Assembly: GCA_039619475.1 (NCBI GenBank)
Contig: CM077115.1
Span: forward strand, 478,156,400-478,220,399
Origin: Icerya purchasi
Taxonomy: Eukaryota; Arthropoda; Insecta; Hemiptera; Monophlebidae
DNA: 64,000 bases
Direction: 5' to 3'
The notes beneath the pieces were generated by a model. The model did no database searches and was not told where the DNA came from. It saw only the letters and a list, made by a program, of their open reading frames with translations. The position numbers and the translations under genes are program-made. Shown piece by piece: positions 1-10,693 of the stretch. Position 1 is the first letter of the stretch; every line of letters begins with the position of its first letter.

Positions 1-947
1 TCTTTCGGGCGCAGGCGAACTCAGACCTTTTTACAGACCACCTACGGTATTTTCAGGTTTCGTCCGTTAAACGTTATCATCTGTATTAGTGAGAAACACG
101 AGTTACCAAATACTGCTATCAGAAATTCCGTTCAAAAAATACCGTTCTTCGTTAGCGATTTGGTTTTTCCGCGCGTATAGCAAAACACATATTTTACATG
201 ATTTTATTTGGTTATTCGCTTTTTTAAAATATTTTATATATTTTTTTTTTTTGAAATAACGACTTCAGCGTGAAATACTGATAAACAGACTTTCGCGATG
301 TAAATTTAAGAGTTCTGTTAGCAATAATGATACGAAACGGACGAAAATTATTAATATTAATAATCGGTCAAATGCAATGTCGGTTTTCTTCATTTTATTT
401 ATTTTTTTGCTAACGTATAGTCAACTGTATTTAAAAAATTACAAACTATCAACTCTACGTCACTTAAAGTGTAACACAACTGGATTGAATTTGCTTCTGA
501 TACATATTCCTTATATTATCTTTCTTTTTTATTCGTATCTAGCAAGTTTATTTGAGGATACGTTTATTGATTTCTTTCTATTATCTACGATTTTAATTAT
601 ATATTTAATTCCTTGGCGATCCAACCCTGGTTTCAAAGAAATATCGAAAATGACAAGCAAAGGCGCAAAAATTGTTAAACATAAACACATTTATGTTAAT
701 ACTGGGCGAGAAATATATACGATACTTCAAATTAAAAATTAAATATCTTTGTTTTGAATTTAATATTATGTAAATGTAAATTATGGTAATCTTTAAATTA
801 ACTCACAGAATGTTCAGTACATGAAACATCCTGTCGGCTAACTTCTATTTTTTTTTTAGTTCGTTTAGAAAAATTTTCAATCTTCAAAACACTGAACTAA
901 TATTATTTTCGTAAAAATTTTAATAAAACCAATAAGCAAGAAGCTTT
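1..947. repeat. Left arm of a long inverted-repeat (foldback-like) element
   Basis: Read in reverse complement, this stretch matches about 4466-5410 along nearly its whole length, with scattered substitutions and small indels. The arm runs off the window's left edge: base 1 lies inside the GC-rich terminal motif (gcgcccgaaaga on the other strand). A 121-codon hydrophobic open frame at 377-742 lies in this arm. In the right arm the same frame is broken after about 65 codons, and about 25 bases near 625-650 are missing, so I do not call it a gene. Foldback elements, Polintons and some MITEs have arms of this size. No transposase was seen, so the class is open. Confidence 0.85.
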
Positions 948-3900
948 TCTTGTTTTGTTTAATAATAAAGCGAGCGACTCATAAAAAAATTATAATAATT
1001 AGAAAAATCGACTCGGCAATACTCGATGCGTGTTTTGTAGGGGAAAAGAAAAAAGTAAAGAAATAAGTTGAGAAACAAAAGCGATTAAGTAATTTTCCAC
1101 TGTGAAATAGTGTTTAATAAAAATAGGAAAAGAACCGTCAATGGCTACAACCACTTTGTAATTTACACGTTTGTTAGTTACAAAACGCGTTTTAACCGAA
1201 TTTTTTTTTCTGGAATTTCGTTTTTTTACTAACTTATCACACTAAATTGCAATAATACTTTCTAAATATTGTCAGTTCAGCTGGGTTGGATTTGAGTAAC
1301 ACAAAGCTTTAAAAGGAATAATTTGCAGGTATTCGTTATTTGAATCATCGTTCTATCAATTTACATTGAATATTTATAATAATAACTTTTTTGTCTTCTG
1401 TTTCTCATCACATCGGCTTTCTTTACTAAAGGTTTTTTGGTTTTATTTCGAAAAAAAAAAAATTCTTTAGTGACGGTAGTGAATAATATGAAAGAAGCTG
1501 CTTATTGGTAATGACTGCAAAACCTAAATGAGAATTACCTTTTTCGACCTCAGTATTATTTATTTATTTGGTCACGTCAATCAAGGACCTTTACCCGGTT
1601 TGCATTTCGGTACTTTTGATGTGTTGTTGCAAATACGAAATTATCCGTACGCTTGCTTGTTTTCTTTTTGTATTTGCTGAACAGAAAAGTCCCGTTGAGG
1701 CAAAATGTGATCAAAACAATAAATGAATAATTGTTAAAATGAGCACGATCGTCTATTTGTTTTTATATAGTTATTTCATTAATTTATTCCGAATGATTCG
1801 TCAGTTAGCCTTAGTATGTTTGTTTTTATTTTTGTTCGATTCCTTTAGGTTGCTTTTTCAGATTTAACCTCATTTGGCCTAAAAGTAAAACGCACAGAAA
1901 GAAAAAAATGTTTAATATTTATGAAAAAATGAACTTGCTCCTGCGTGCATGTTTTGTAGTAAACGAAAACATAAAATGTCGCATGAAGTAGGCATGAAGA
2001 AGAGAAGAGGATAAATTTTGAACATATTTATAAGAAAAATAATATTCTAGTCCGTCGTTTTTTTTTGTTTCTTTTTTTCACATACGGCTTAAACACAATG
2101 TGCCGATATCAAGCTGAGCCTGTTAAATTAGCTTACAGCATACTATATAAATTACAATGTTTGGTCGTTTAGTAATAACTGAAATTTTCAAAAACCACAA
2201 AAATTGGAACAATATCCTCATTATTCTTCGATAAGGAATCAGTCTTTCTTATATGAAATGGATACAGTTTTATTTAATAAATAGGTATTTTCTTTAACAC
2301 GCATAAACAATATTTAAGTTACCAACAATTTGAAACCTATAGTATGTATTGCGATAAAACTGTCGCAAAAAAATTATCCCCCCTTTCCGCAGGAATGATA
2401 ATTTCTCAAACCATATATATATATATACAAGGTACAACCAGTGTTCATACAGCTAGTCGAATTAGAAATTATGTTTTTCCTCTCTCACGTTTTCCCAACA
2501 AAATAAGAGTTTGCAATTATAATATAATAATAATAACATTAATTAAAAATTTAGAAATAAACGATTTCGAAATATTACATATAAGTAATAATAATAATAC
2601 CTATAATACATGCAAACACTAAAGTTAACTAATTACATTGTGCTACACCACGAAGATAATCTTCGAGCTGAAACTGATTATAATATGTTGCGACTTTCAA
2701 CAAACGTTTGTCGCAATCGACATATTTCTTTTTTTTACTCGGTTACTTTTATCAATAAGACTATGTTTTCTTTATTTTGTTGATATTATATCACGTTCAA
2801 AGACGAAGACAGAAACCATTATGTGTCAACATCCTTTGCGGCATTCTTTTTTTTTCGGAACAGAAAAGTAAAAATAACAATAATGTCAAGTTTTACACGC
2901 ATTCATTGTACATTTTGTTATATTCTTCTGTTAGGAAAATTAACCATTTTCTTAGAAATTAAAAACTGAATAGCCAATCGTACAAGTTATGAACAAGCAG
3001 GTAAATAAATTTCACCTCTTATGAAGCTATTCAGGATTTGGTCAAATAAACAAACTAAAGCTCTACACTTATTTACAGAAAACAGTTTCATTCGTTAATT
3101 CTCTGTACTACGGGCGTTATTAGGAATAGTCTATTCGAAAAGTATTCTAGTAATTCTTCTTCCGCCGAAATAATAACAACTGCTTTACAATAAAGTTATG
3201 GTCAATTCACAGAAAAATATACGATTTTTTCCATGACGATTTTATCACTTTTGCTTCTTCTTTTATTCCTACAGATTCGCATAATGTAAAATATTCGAGG
3301 TCCTATTCATTATCGCTTTTCAGTCACTCGCAGGAAATCTCCTATGGTGAGAACCGAAGACAAAAAAAAATTGACGCCTGTTTGAGAAATATGAGCAGTT
3401 TACAATATATCCATAAAATTATTTTTCGCATATATGCTTTTAGTGCTGTTGTATTTTTTAGGAATACTCACTAGCGATCAATATTTACTTGTTTTCTAAA
3501 ATAATTACATATAACGGTTATAAAACAAATATATACTTTTAAGAATGTCAAATAGTTGTTTAAAAATCGGAAAATTTTTGTTACTTAGTTATGTTAATTT
3601 TATTACTAATGTTTTTGCATGTTTTAAAAATGAATTCTGGTTTATGTAGGTCATATTTCACAGTAATAAGAAAAACAGATTCCAAGCAATTAATCCGCGT
3701 TACATAACGTGCGTGATTAAATATCTAGCTCTAAAATATTTATTTTTGAGGTAACTAGATTTTAGAAAAAATAAATAAATGAATAAAAAATAAATAAAAT
3801 ATAATTTTATCGCAAATACAGCAAAGTGGTTGAGCATAATGGTTGATTAAATCATTTTGCAATGTAGAAGTATCTCATATATTTACAGTTTGCCACTTCA

Positions 3901-4465
3901 TTCACGTGTTTATAAATACTAGCGTTCCCTCAATGGTTCAAATTTGACCATAATTATCATTAAAAATTTTAGAAAAATATATATGAATTTGTATATTTCC
4001 AAAATTTATTTCCCACTTTTATACATTAGTTCATTATATATTTGAGAACATATACTTTTATATGTACTTTCAATACAAAAATTAAATGATACCTTAAGAT
4101 TTAGTGCACTGTAAAAAAGCCAATAATGATGATTATTAAGAAAAATTAAAACATTTCAATAAGAACAGATTTAGTGGCTGCAGCGATTTTCTTTTTCACT
4201 TTTTGTATTACTTTTTTATTTAAATACGAAAAAAAAAAGTATAACTGTTTCCAAAATTTTGTGTACTGATAGCTCTAAAGATCATCAATAGTTACTAAAC
4301 AGAAAAAAAAAAGCAAGAAAATCGGTTAATAAACAGTGGTGAAGAAGGTACTGAACTGTTTTGCCTTTGCCTATTTATATACAGAAAAAGATTATCCATT
4401 TTTTTAAAAATAGAATTTCCCACAGTGCATTTATCGGGAATATCGAAGCAAATTCAAGGTTTGAA
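948..4465. other. Spacer of the long inverted-repeat element, no gene recognised
   Basis: This 3.5-kb AT-rich interval separates the two arms. Its open frames are short, low in complexity and without recognisable motifs, and no transposase, polymerase or integrase signature was seen. The only identifiable content is a scrap of LINE 3' end near 1557. The element therefore looks non-autonomous. Confidence 0.5.
1557..1640 (-). mobile_element. LINE C 3'-terminal scrap
   Basis: On the minus strand this reads gggtaaaggtccttgattga and then a cgtgacc/A-rich end. That is nearly the terminal sequence of the long LINE C copy ending at 38637 and the copy ending at 57893. Only about 80 bases are left, which is typical of severe 5' truncation during target-primed reverse transcription. 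Confidence 0.6.
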
Positions 4466-5443
4466 AGCTTCTTCCTTATTGGCTTTATTAAAATTTTTAC
4501 GAAAATAATATCAGTCCAGTGTTTTGAAGATAGGAAATTTTTCTAAACGAACTAAAAGAAAAAAAGAGGTTAGCCGGGCAGAAGGTTTCATGTACTGAAC
4601 ATTCTGTGAGTTAATTTAAAAATTACCGTAATTTACATTTACATAATATTAAATTAAAAACAAAGATATTTAATTTTTAATTTGTAATATCGTATATATA
4701 TTTCTCGCCCAGTATTAACATAAATGTGTTTATGTTTAAACAATTTTGCGCCTTTGTTTGTCATTTTCGATATAGGAATTAAACATATAATTAAAATTAT
4801 AGATACAGAAAAAAAATCAATAAACGTTCCTCAAATAAATTTGCTAGATACGAATAAAAAAGAAAGATAATATAGGGAATATGTATCAGAAGCAAATTCA
4901 ATCCAGTTATGTTACACTTTAAGTGACGTAGAGTTGATAGTTTGTAATTTTTTAAATACAGTTGACTATACGTTAGCAAAAAAATAAATAAAATGAAGAA
5001 AACCGACATTGCATTTGACCGATTATTATTATTAATAATTTTCGTCCGTTTCGTATCATTATTGCTAACAGAACTCTTAAATTTACATCGCGAAAGTCTG
5101 TTTATCAGTATTTCACGCTGAAGTCGTTATTTCAAAAAAAAAAAAATATAAAATATTTTAAAAAAGCGAATAACCAAATAAAATCATGTAAAATATGTGT
5201 TTTGTGATTATATATGCATATATGACATGCTATACGCGCGGAAAAACCAAATCGCTAACGAAGAACGGTATTTTTTGAACGGAATTTCTGATAGCAGTAT
5301 TTGGTAACTCGTGTTTCTCACTAATACAGATGATAACGTTTAACGGACGATACCTGAAAATACCGTAGGTGGTCTGTAAAAAGGTCTGAGTTCGCCTGCG
5401 CCCGAAAGGGTCTGCGCCCGTTAGAGTCGCGCCCGAAAGAGCG
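4466..5443. repeat. Right arm of the long inverted-repeat element
   Basis: This is the reverse complement of 1-947, followed by a GC-rich terminal block. Shared landmarks include the stretch around the gctatacgcgcgg motif (5230) and the region around the broken 70-codon frame at 4797-5009. The outer end abuts LINE A coding sequence at about 5450, so the element seems to have inserted into that LINE, removing or displacing its upstream part. Confidence 0.85.
5398..5443. repeat. GC-rich subterminal tandem repeat, three units of 15-16 bp
   Basis: Three tandem units each begin gcgcccg: gcgcccgaaagggtct, gcgcccgttagagtc and gcgcccgaaagagcg. They form the outer tip of the right arm and stand out against the AT-rich surroundings. 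Window base 1 falls in the same motif on the left arm. Repeated terminal units are typical of transposase-binding sites, but that role is inferred here. Confidence 0.65.
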
Positions 5444-5449
5444 GTCCCC

Positions 5450-6220
5450 GTATACAGTAGCCTCGTAACTTGTTTGGAGTCAGGATGTATAGATAGAAGC
5501 ATACTTTTAATGACTGACTCTTCGGCTTCTCTAAAATCGATTTCCTCACAGAACAACATGGATATCTTAGCCCTGAAAGTCAATTATACGTTGAAGCTGC
5601 TACATCAAGCAAGAAATCAGGTAACGCTCTTGTGGGTGCCGAGTCGTGTAGGAATTCAAGGCAACGAGCGAGTTGACATGGCGTCCAAATCAGCTCTGCG
5701 CGCACCAATGCCGTTTGCAGCGCCACCAATCTGCAAAGTGAAGATGTATTTTCATGAACGCATGATGGCTGAGTGGATCAGCCAGTGGCAAAGGGATCGA
5801 TCTTTTATGAAGTGCATAAAATTTACGGCTGATCCAAGGTTCCCTTCTCTTTACCTTACGCGTCGAGAATATGCTGTGTTAAATCGGTTGCGAGTTGGGC
5901 ATACGGCGGTCTCACACAATTATATACTTGAGGGAACCCCTCTCCTACCCACGTGTTCTTTCTGTTCCGGCCCTTCTTACCCTTCGGTAGAACACCTACT
6001 GCTACAGTGTACGGCGTTCGACCGCTCCGCTTTTGCCGGTATTCCTCTGTTAACTGTACTGTCAAATTACCCAGCGTGCATACAAATGATACTCGCTTTT
6101 CTTAGGAACAACAATTTAATAATTAAATTATAAAATAGCCTTTTTACCCTGGCCCATGTGCTGTAATAACCATTGTAGTTAAAAATGGTGCATGGGCACC
6201 ACCAGGAAAAAAAAAAAAAA
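5450..6220 (+). mobile_element. LINE A copy 1: RNase H and C-terminal zinc-knuckle region, 5' truncated
   Basis: An open frame from a TTG at 5474 to a stop at 6133 (219 codons) covers the end of a non-LTR retrotransposon polyprotein. Its RNase H domain shows LLMTDSSASLKS and then LLWVPSRVGIQGNERVDMA, the last part being the conserved GNE-x-x-D motif. A C-terminal LNRLRVGHTAVSHNYIL segment follows, then a cysteine/histidine knuckle (CSFC...HLLLQC). This domain order is typical of I/R1-group LINEs of arthropods. The 3' UTR carries a hairpin (6152-6197) and a poly(A) at 6207-6220. Reverse transcriptase and endonuclease are absent. The frame is open over its whole length, so this copy is fairly young, but the long-arm element cuts it at the 5' side. 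Confidence 0.9.
6152..6197 (+). other. Conserved 3' hairpin of LINE A (copy 1)
   Basis: The arms gcccatg and catgggc pair perfectly and extend inward through G-T wobble pairs. The loop holds a gtagtta core. Hairpins at 32613-32651 (minus) and 44218-44263 have the same position and loop core but different stem bases. This suggests an RNA structure near the poly(A), perhaps recognised by the LINE reverse transcriptase. Confidence 0.65.
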
Positions 6221-6429
6221 GTATATATTTTGTATTTCGATCACAATGCTATCTATTTACGACGATGAATTAAGAAAAAAAGGTGCAACTCACAGTAGTT
6301 ATAATATATCGGTCATGTCTGATTGTATAATATAAAAGAACAGGTTAAAGCAGCTGTTTCCTTTTATAATTATGAATAATGCTCATGTACATTATTATAA
6401 GCCCATCACGGCGCATATATGTAGTTTGT

Positions 6430-7250
6430 TTAGTTTTTTTTCTTTGGGCGCGTCAACACAGGACATATTTACCCGACACAAAAGACTAACAAATAATGAA
6501 ACGTAGGGATTTGAAAGTTATATCAGGAAGCGATTAGAAACAGAAGAAATGAAGGTATTCAATACAGGAACATCGGAAGGAGAAGGAAGAGCAAGAATGT
6601 AGTGAGCACAGTAAGGCGGCGGGAGGCCGAGAACAAGCAAATTGGAATAAAGGACTGCGCGTTCTGAGGAGTTAGATGAGCATTCGAATAGAAGGTGATT
6701 TACATCACAGGTCAAATTTAAGATAGGAGGATGGAAGGGACGACAGAAGGGGGAGACTGAACAATATTAAAACGAAAGAGCGAACCAAGAAGCAGACTGT
6801 GATTAAAGCGAAGGCGAATTATGGAAGAAATAACAGAACGGCTGATGCAGAGTAAATGATTAAATCAGGAATAAGGGAGTGGAGAGGGTTGTATAGCATG
6901 GTAAAAGGAGCATTAGGATTGGAGAACATAGGCGGATAAAGATCAGTCCAAAAGTCACGGTGAAAACGATAAGAGACATTGGGAGGGGAATCTGTCTATG
7001 AAACGGCCATTTATTGCAGCTAGACATACCAACGAATCAGCAAGATCGTTACCAACGATGCCGCAGTGGCCCGGAATCCGATAGAACGGAATGTTAATAA
7101 ATTATAAATTAAGGAACGAATTTAAAGAATATTAGTTAATGCGCCCCAATATTCGCTGCAGTTAGGCAGGGTTATCGGTCATCATTGATTCGTTAGGGGC
7201 ATGAGACGATGATACCAATACGTGGGCATATGAGCCGTAAGAAAACGGGT
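6430..7250 (-). mobile_element. LINE C copy, RNase H to 3' end, degenerate
   Basis: On the minus strand the 3' end is gtcctgtgttgacgcgcccaaagaaaa, matching the LINE C terminal motif. The C-terminal domain (6518-6715) reads DVNHLLFECSSNSSERAVLY and later LPPPYCAHYILALPSPSDV, parallel to the intact LINE C C-terminus at 38390-38580. Farther upstream, near 7040-7060, VGNDLADS marks the RNase H GNE-x-AD motif. Frames are broken by stops and shifts. It is closely similar to the minus-strand copy at 26205-26720. Confidence 0.8.
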
Positions 7251-7535
7251 ATGTTCTTGGAAGGGAGTTACATTCAAAGTTACGTCTTCGAGCGTGTCTC
7301 ACACAACGTAAAAATATGCCCGATTCGCAGTCTGCTTTTAGTATTGAAAACTCTTCCAGCGCTTCGTTTCAGATAGTGGCCGTCAAGGCTGTTCGTTTAA
7401 TAGTTCTCAACTAAATCGACACTAAGATAATACTTTTTTGAAAAAAAAAGTATACCAAAAGAAACTTGGATGATGGAGCATAGAGAACGGATGTGTTTAT
7501 AAATAGCGAGTAAACAATAAATTTTACTGATTTCT

Positions 7536-7586
<51 letters not shown>

Positions 7587-8359
7587 TTTTTTAAATCAAT
7601 AAACGAGGATGTTTTTTTGAACAAGGACATTATAGGACGATATGCGAGCAATTCAGCTACACATGCTCTTATAATGAATGTTGTCAATAGTTAAGGTTAA
7701 TATAATTTTCAAAAGTTTTATTCTGAAAATAGACATATCTTTTTAATACATGTACATTTTTTCTTTTTTAAGGAACATCTTTAGGCTTCCGTATGCGCCG
7801 AGTAGGCTAACCGCATTTCGTATTTTCGTACATATTTAGCGAATATGCTATGTCCACATTCGTGTATAATGATAAAGCTGTGTAGGACAGAACAGTTGTC
7901 GATCTTTAGGCATAGTGTATAGAAATCGATTATTTTTGTTTTTCTAAACTATTTTCGAATTTTGTTTTTTTTTTTTTCTTTTCTGGAGCAACTGTCCGAT
8001 AGAAAAATAGCCAAAAAAAAAAGCAACAACAAGCGAAACAAAGCGTTGCTTTTTTATTTTCGTTATAAAGATTTGATCCTCTCTGGAACACATTTATTTC
8101 ATATCGTTTTAATAGTCTTTTCTTGAAGGAAGCACAAAAGAAACAGACAGCCGTCTGATGCTGCATTATGTATAACGCATCCTTGACAGGAAACAATCTA
8201 ATGACACTGTTACTTTTTGTTCAAAAATTTAACCCTATTTGATTTTTCTTTTTTTCTGTCGGTAAGAACACCTTCCAAGTTGCAAAGTAAATGGAATTTC
8301 CATTGAAGTGATTTTAATAGTAACAGTTCCTGTCCAAGCGAAATCTAACATATTTCAAC
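7251..8359. other. No gene recognised; AT-rich with a dinucleotide repeat
   Basis: The predicted frames here run through the (AT)n tract or through poly(A)/poly(T) runs, and none has a recognisable domain. Nothing further can be supported. Confidence 0.4.
7540..7585. repeat. (AT)n microsatellite
   Basis: About 46 bases of uninterrupted AT dinucleotide. Confidence 0.95.
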
Positions 8360-8706
8360 GCGATATTCTTTGCCAGTGAACAATTCGCCGCCTTCGCTTT
8401 AACCATAGTCTCTGTTCGTGCATTATTTTCTCGTCATCTGCTACTGCTCCATTTTTTCACTGCCTTTCCATATTTGTTCTTTATGATGCTGATCACATTT
8501 TATTTGAATGTTTTCTCTGCTGAGCAATCGTCTTTCTATTCTTCGCTGTTAAATCCCTACACCTTATAACGCGGTTTTCATTCACTCATTTACTTCTGTT
8601 TCGGTTATTCCTGCCCTTGAAGTATTTTTATCCCCTGTTCTCAAACGCGTAAGAATATAAATTTATTGCTCCTCCTGACAAATCCGCTTGAAAAAAAAAA
8701 AAAAAT
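8360..8706 (+). mobile_element. LINE C copy, C-terminal domain and 3' end only
   Basis: Around 8490-8520 the sequence translates to YDADHILFECF, the LINE C C-terminal knuckle (compare CDADHVFFHC at 38393). The frame then breaks. The copy ends in a poly(A) at about 8692-8706. It is heavily 5' truncated. Confidence 0.7.
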
Positions 8707-9224
8707 AGGTAAATAAATAATTGCAACAGTCTCTCACACCTCATCGAGTATTTCATGTAAATCACGTTAATATGTTCAAAGGTTCCGAAAATCTTTCTCA
8801 ATTACGGGAATTACGTCGTGTCTTAATTCGCGTGAGCATTAAGAATTCCGCTTAGCAATAATTCGGAATGGAAAAGTTTTAGTAAATCGGAAAGTACTTG
8901 TTTGATTTAAGCGATTGAATAATTTCGTAGTACAGCATTTAGATTTACCGGGTAAATTTAAATATAAGGAGCTTATGCAGAGTAACTAGCTTGTATTTGT
9001 TATAAATGTTAACAATGGAAATTGACCGTTAACGAATTACTAATGTTACATTTTTTAAAATTACTCGAACGACATTTACAGTTCACGAGAATCATATGAC
9101 ATTATTTATGTTGTTATAGACTTTTGTTGTTCAAAACACATTAAAAATAAACGACCAATATATGCATCTATATAAAAAACTCGCAATAAATTTAACACAT
9201 AACCGTTCCATTCAAATCGATCTT
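8707..9224. other. No feature recognised
   Basis: AT-rich sequence with no open frame carrying a motif, no TIR pair and no tRNA-like promoter. Confidence 0.4.
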
Positions 9225-9885
9225 CTTTCGATTCCCAGTCATAGCGGCATCGCAGCTAACATAACCTAGTTGACTCGTTTGCTCGCTCTGCTTCCTATAA
9301 CGGCAAATTTGTCAATAAATTTCCTGCCAATAATATCCTTCTGCCATATAAGCAAGCACACCTCAAATCATCGTCGGATACCTACATTACCTCCTTTTCC
9401 AATCCTCATTCCTTTTACAAACTCTTGCAACCTCTTCCTTCATCACGTTCCTGGTTTGCTGATTTCCCTCGTTTCAGTCGTTCCGTTATTTTCTCCATAA
9501 CACGTCTCCGTCTCAACCATAATTGTCTTCCTTCGTCTCTCTTTCGTTTTTCTATCGTTTCTTTCCCATACTGTAATTTTCATCCCTCGGATCATGACTG
9601 TGTTTGTGATGCAAATCATATCCTTTTTAAATGCTCTCTTCTTGTACAGGAATGTTCCCTCCTCTACACCAAGCTTCTCCACCTAAAACTACCTACTCCT
9701 TTTTGTGCTTCCTACATACTTTCCTTTCCTTCACCAGATGTTGTTCCAATCTTAGCGGAGTTCATTTCCTCTATTTCTTTATATATCAAAATTTAATCCT
9801 GTTTTCGTAATTCTTTGATGATGGGTCATTGCCCTTGGTTGGCGTTCCCAAAAAAAAAAACAAAAAAAAAAACAAAAAAAAAAAC
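9225..9885 (+). mobile_element. LINE C copy, end of RNase H to poly(A)
   Basis: The 5' side translates to SHSGIAANIT and then LTRLLALLP, a worn form of the RNase H HSGIxGNExAD motif. The next frame (9425-9796) contains the C-terminal region with CDANHILFKCSLL and TPFCASYILSFPSPDVVP, both diagnostic of LINE C here. A terminal cattgcccttggttggcgtt motif precedes an interrupted poly(A). At least one frameshift lies near 9430. The copy is 5' truncated in RNase H. Confidence 0.85.
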
Positions 9886-10656
9886 ATATTCATGTTTACA
9901 AAATATTTATTTCAATATTAATTACGGAAAATACGAAAGGAAAAAAGGTAAGATGCAAGCCAGGCCGAGCAGATGAGGCACACTACTATTGTCATCTGTA
10001 ACGAAACAATACGTAGCTTTAATTATTCGAATTGAAAAATGAGTAAATTTTACATTTTCCGGCAGACTTTTTATACGGGTTAATTTTTTTTTTTTTATTA
10101 TTAATATTATTATTTTTATAAGAAAAATGTTGAAAACAATACGAGAGTTTCGAATTGTTTTTAGCAAAGTTGAATTTAGCGGTCGCCATTCAGAGAAAAC
10201 TTTTCAGGCATTTCGGAAAAATTCACTTCGTACCGAGCGGTAAATGTGGTTAATTTTAGACTCGAAAAAGGGGAATAAAAAAAATTAACGAATAAATAAA
10301 TAAGAAGAAAAAATTGTTAGTTTTTATAGGCGGAATGAAAAAGAAATAGCGGAATAAAAATGGCGGTAAGAAAAGAGAAGTATAACAAATTCATTTTAAA
10401 AAGACTGCCTATGAAATGCGACATTGATACATCAAGGCGCGGCAAAACGTGTTCTGCGAAATGCGCATACAAATAAACAAAGCCGGCAAAAAAATTGCGA
10501 GTAATTTTTAGACCTGAAATGTTGCCAACGACGGCGGCGCCGTGGATTTAAAATTTGAAAGAGATGACTGAAAATTTCAAAATGAAACTCAACCTGCTCC
10601 CTCTAACGTAGCATTGCCGTTCACGCATACAAGCACACACGCACACATTCGTGTAT

Positions 10657-10693
<37 letters not shown>

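Noticed and set aside
5230..5583. A 117-codon minus-strand frame across the long-arm/LINE A junction
   Set aside because: It spans two unrelated elements and lies antisense to the LINE A RNase H frame; no motif.
7397..7687. A 96-codon open frame on the minus strand
   Set aside because: It is open only because it reads through the (AT)n tract as alternating Tyr-Ile; no motif on either side.
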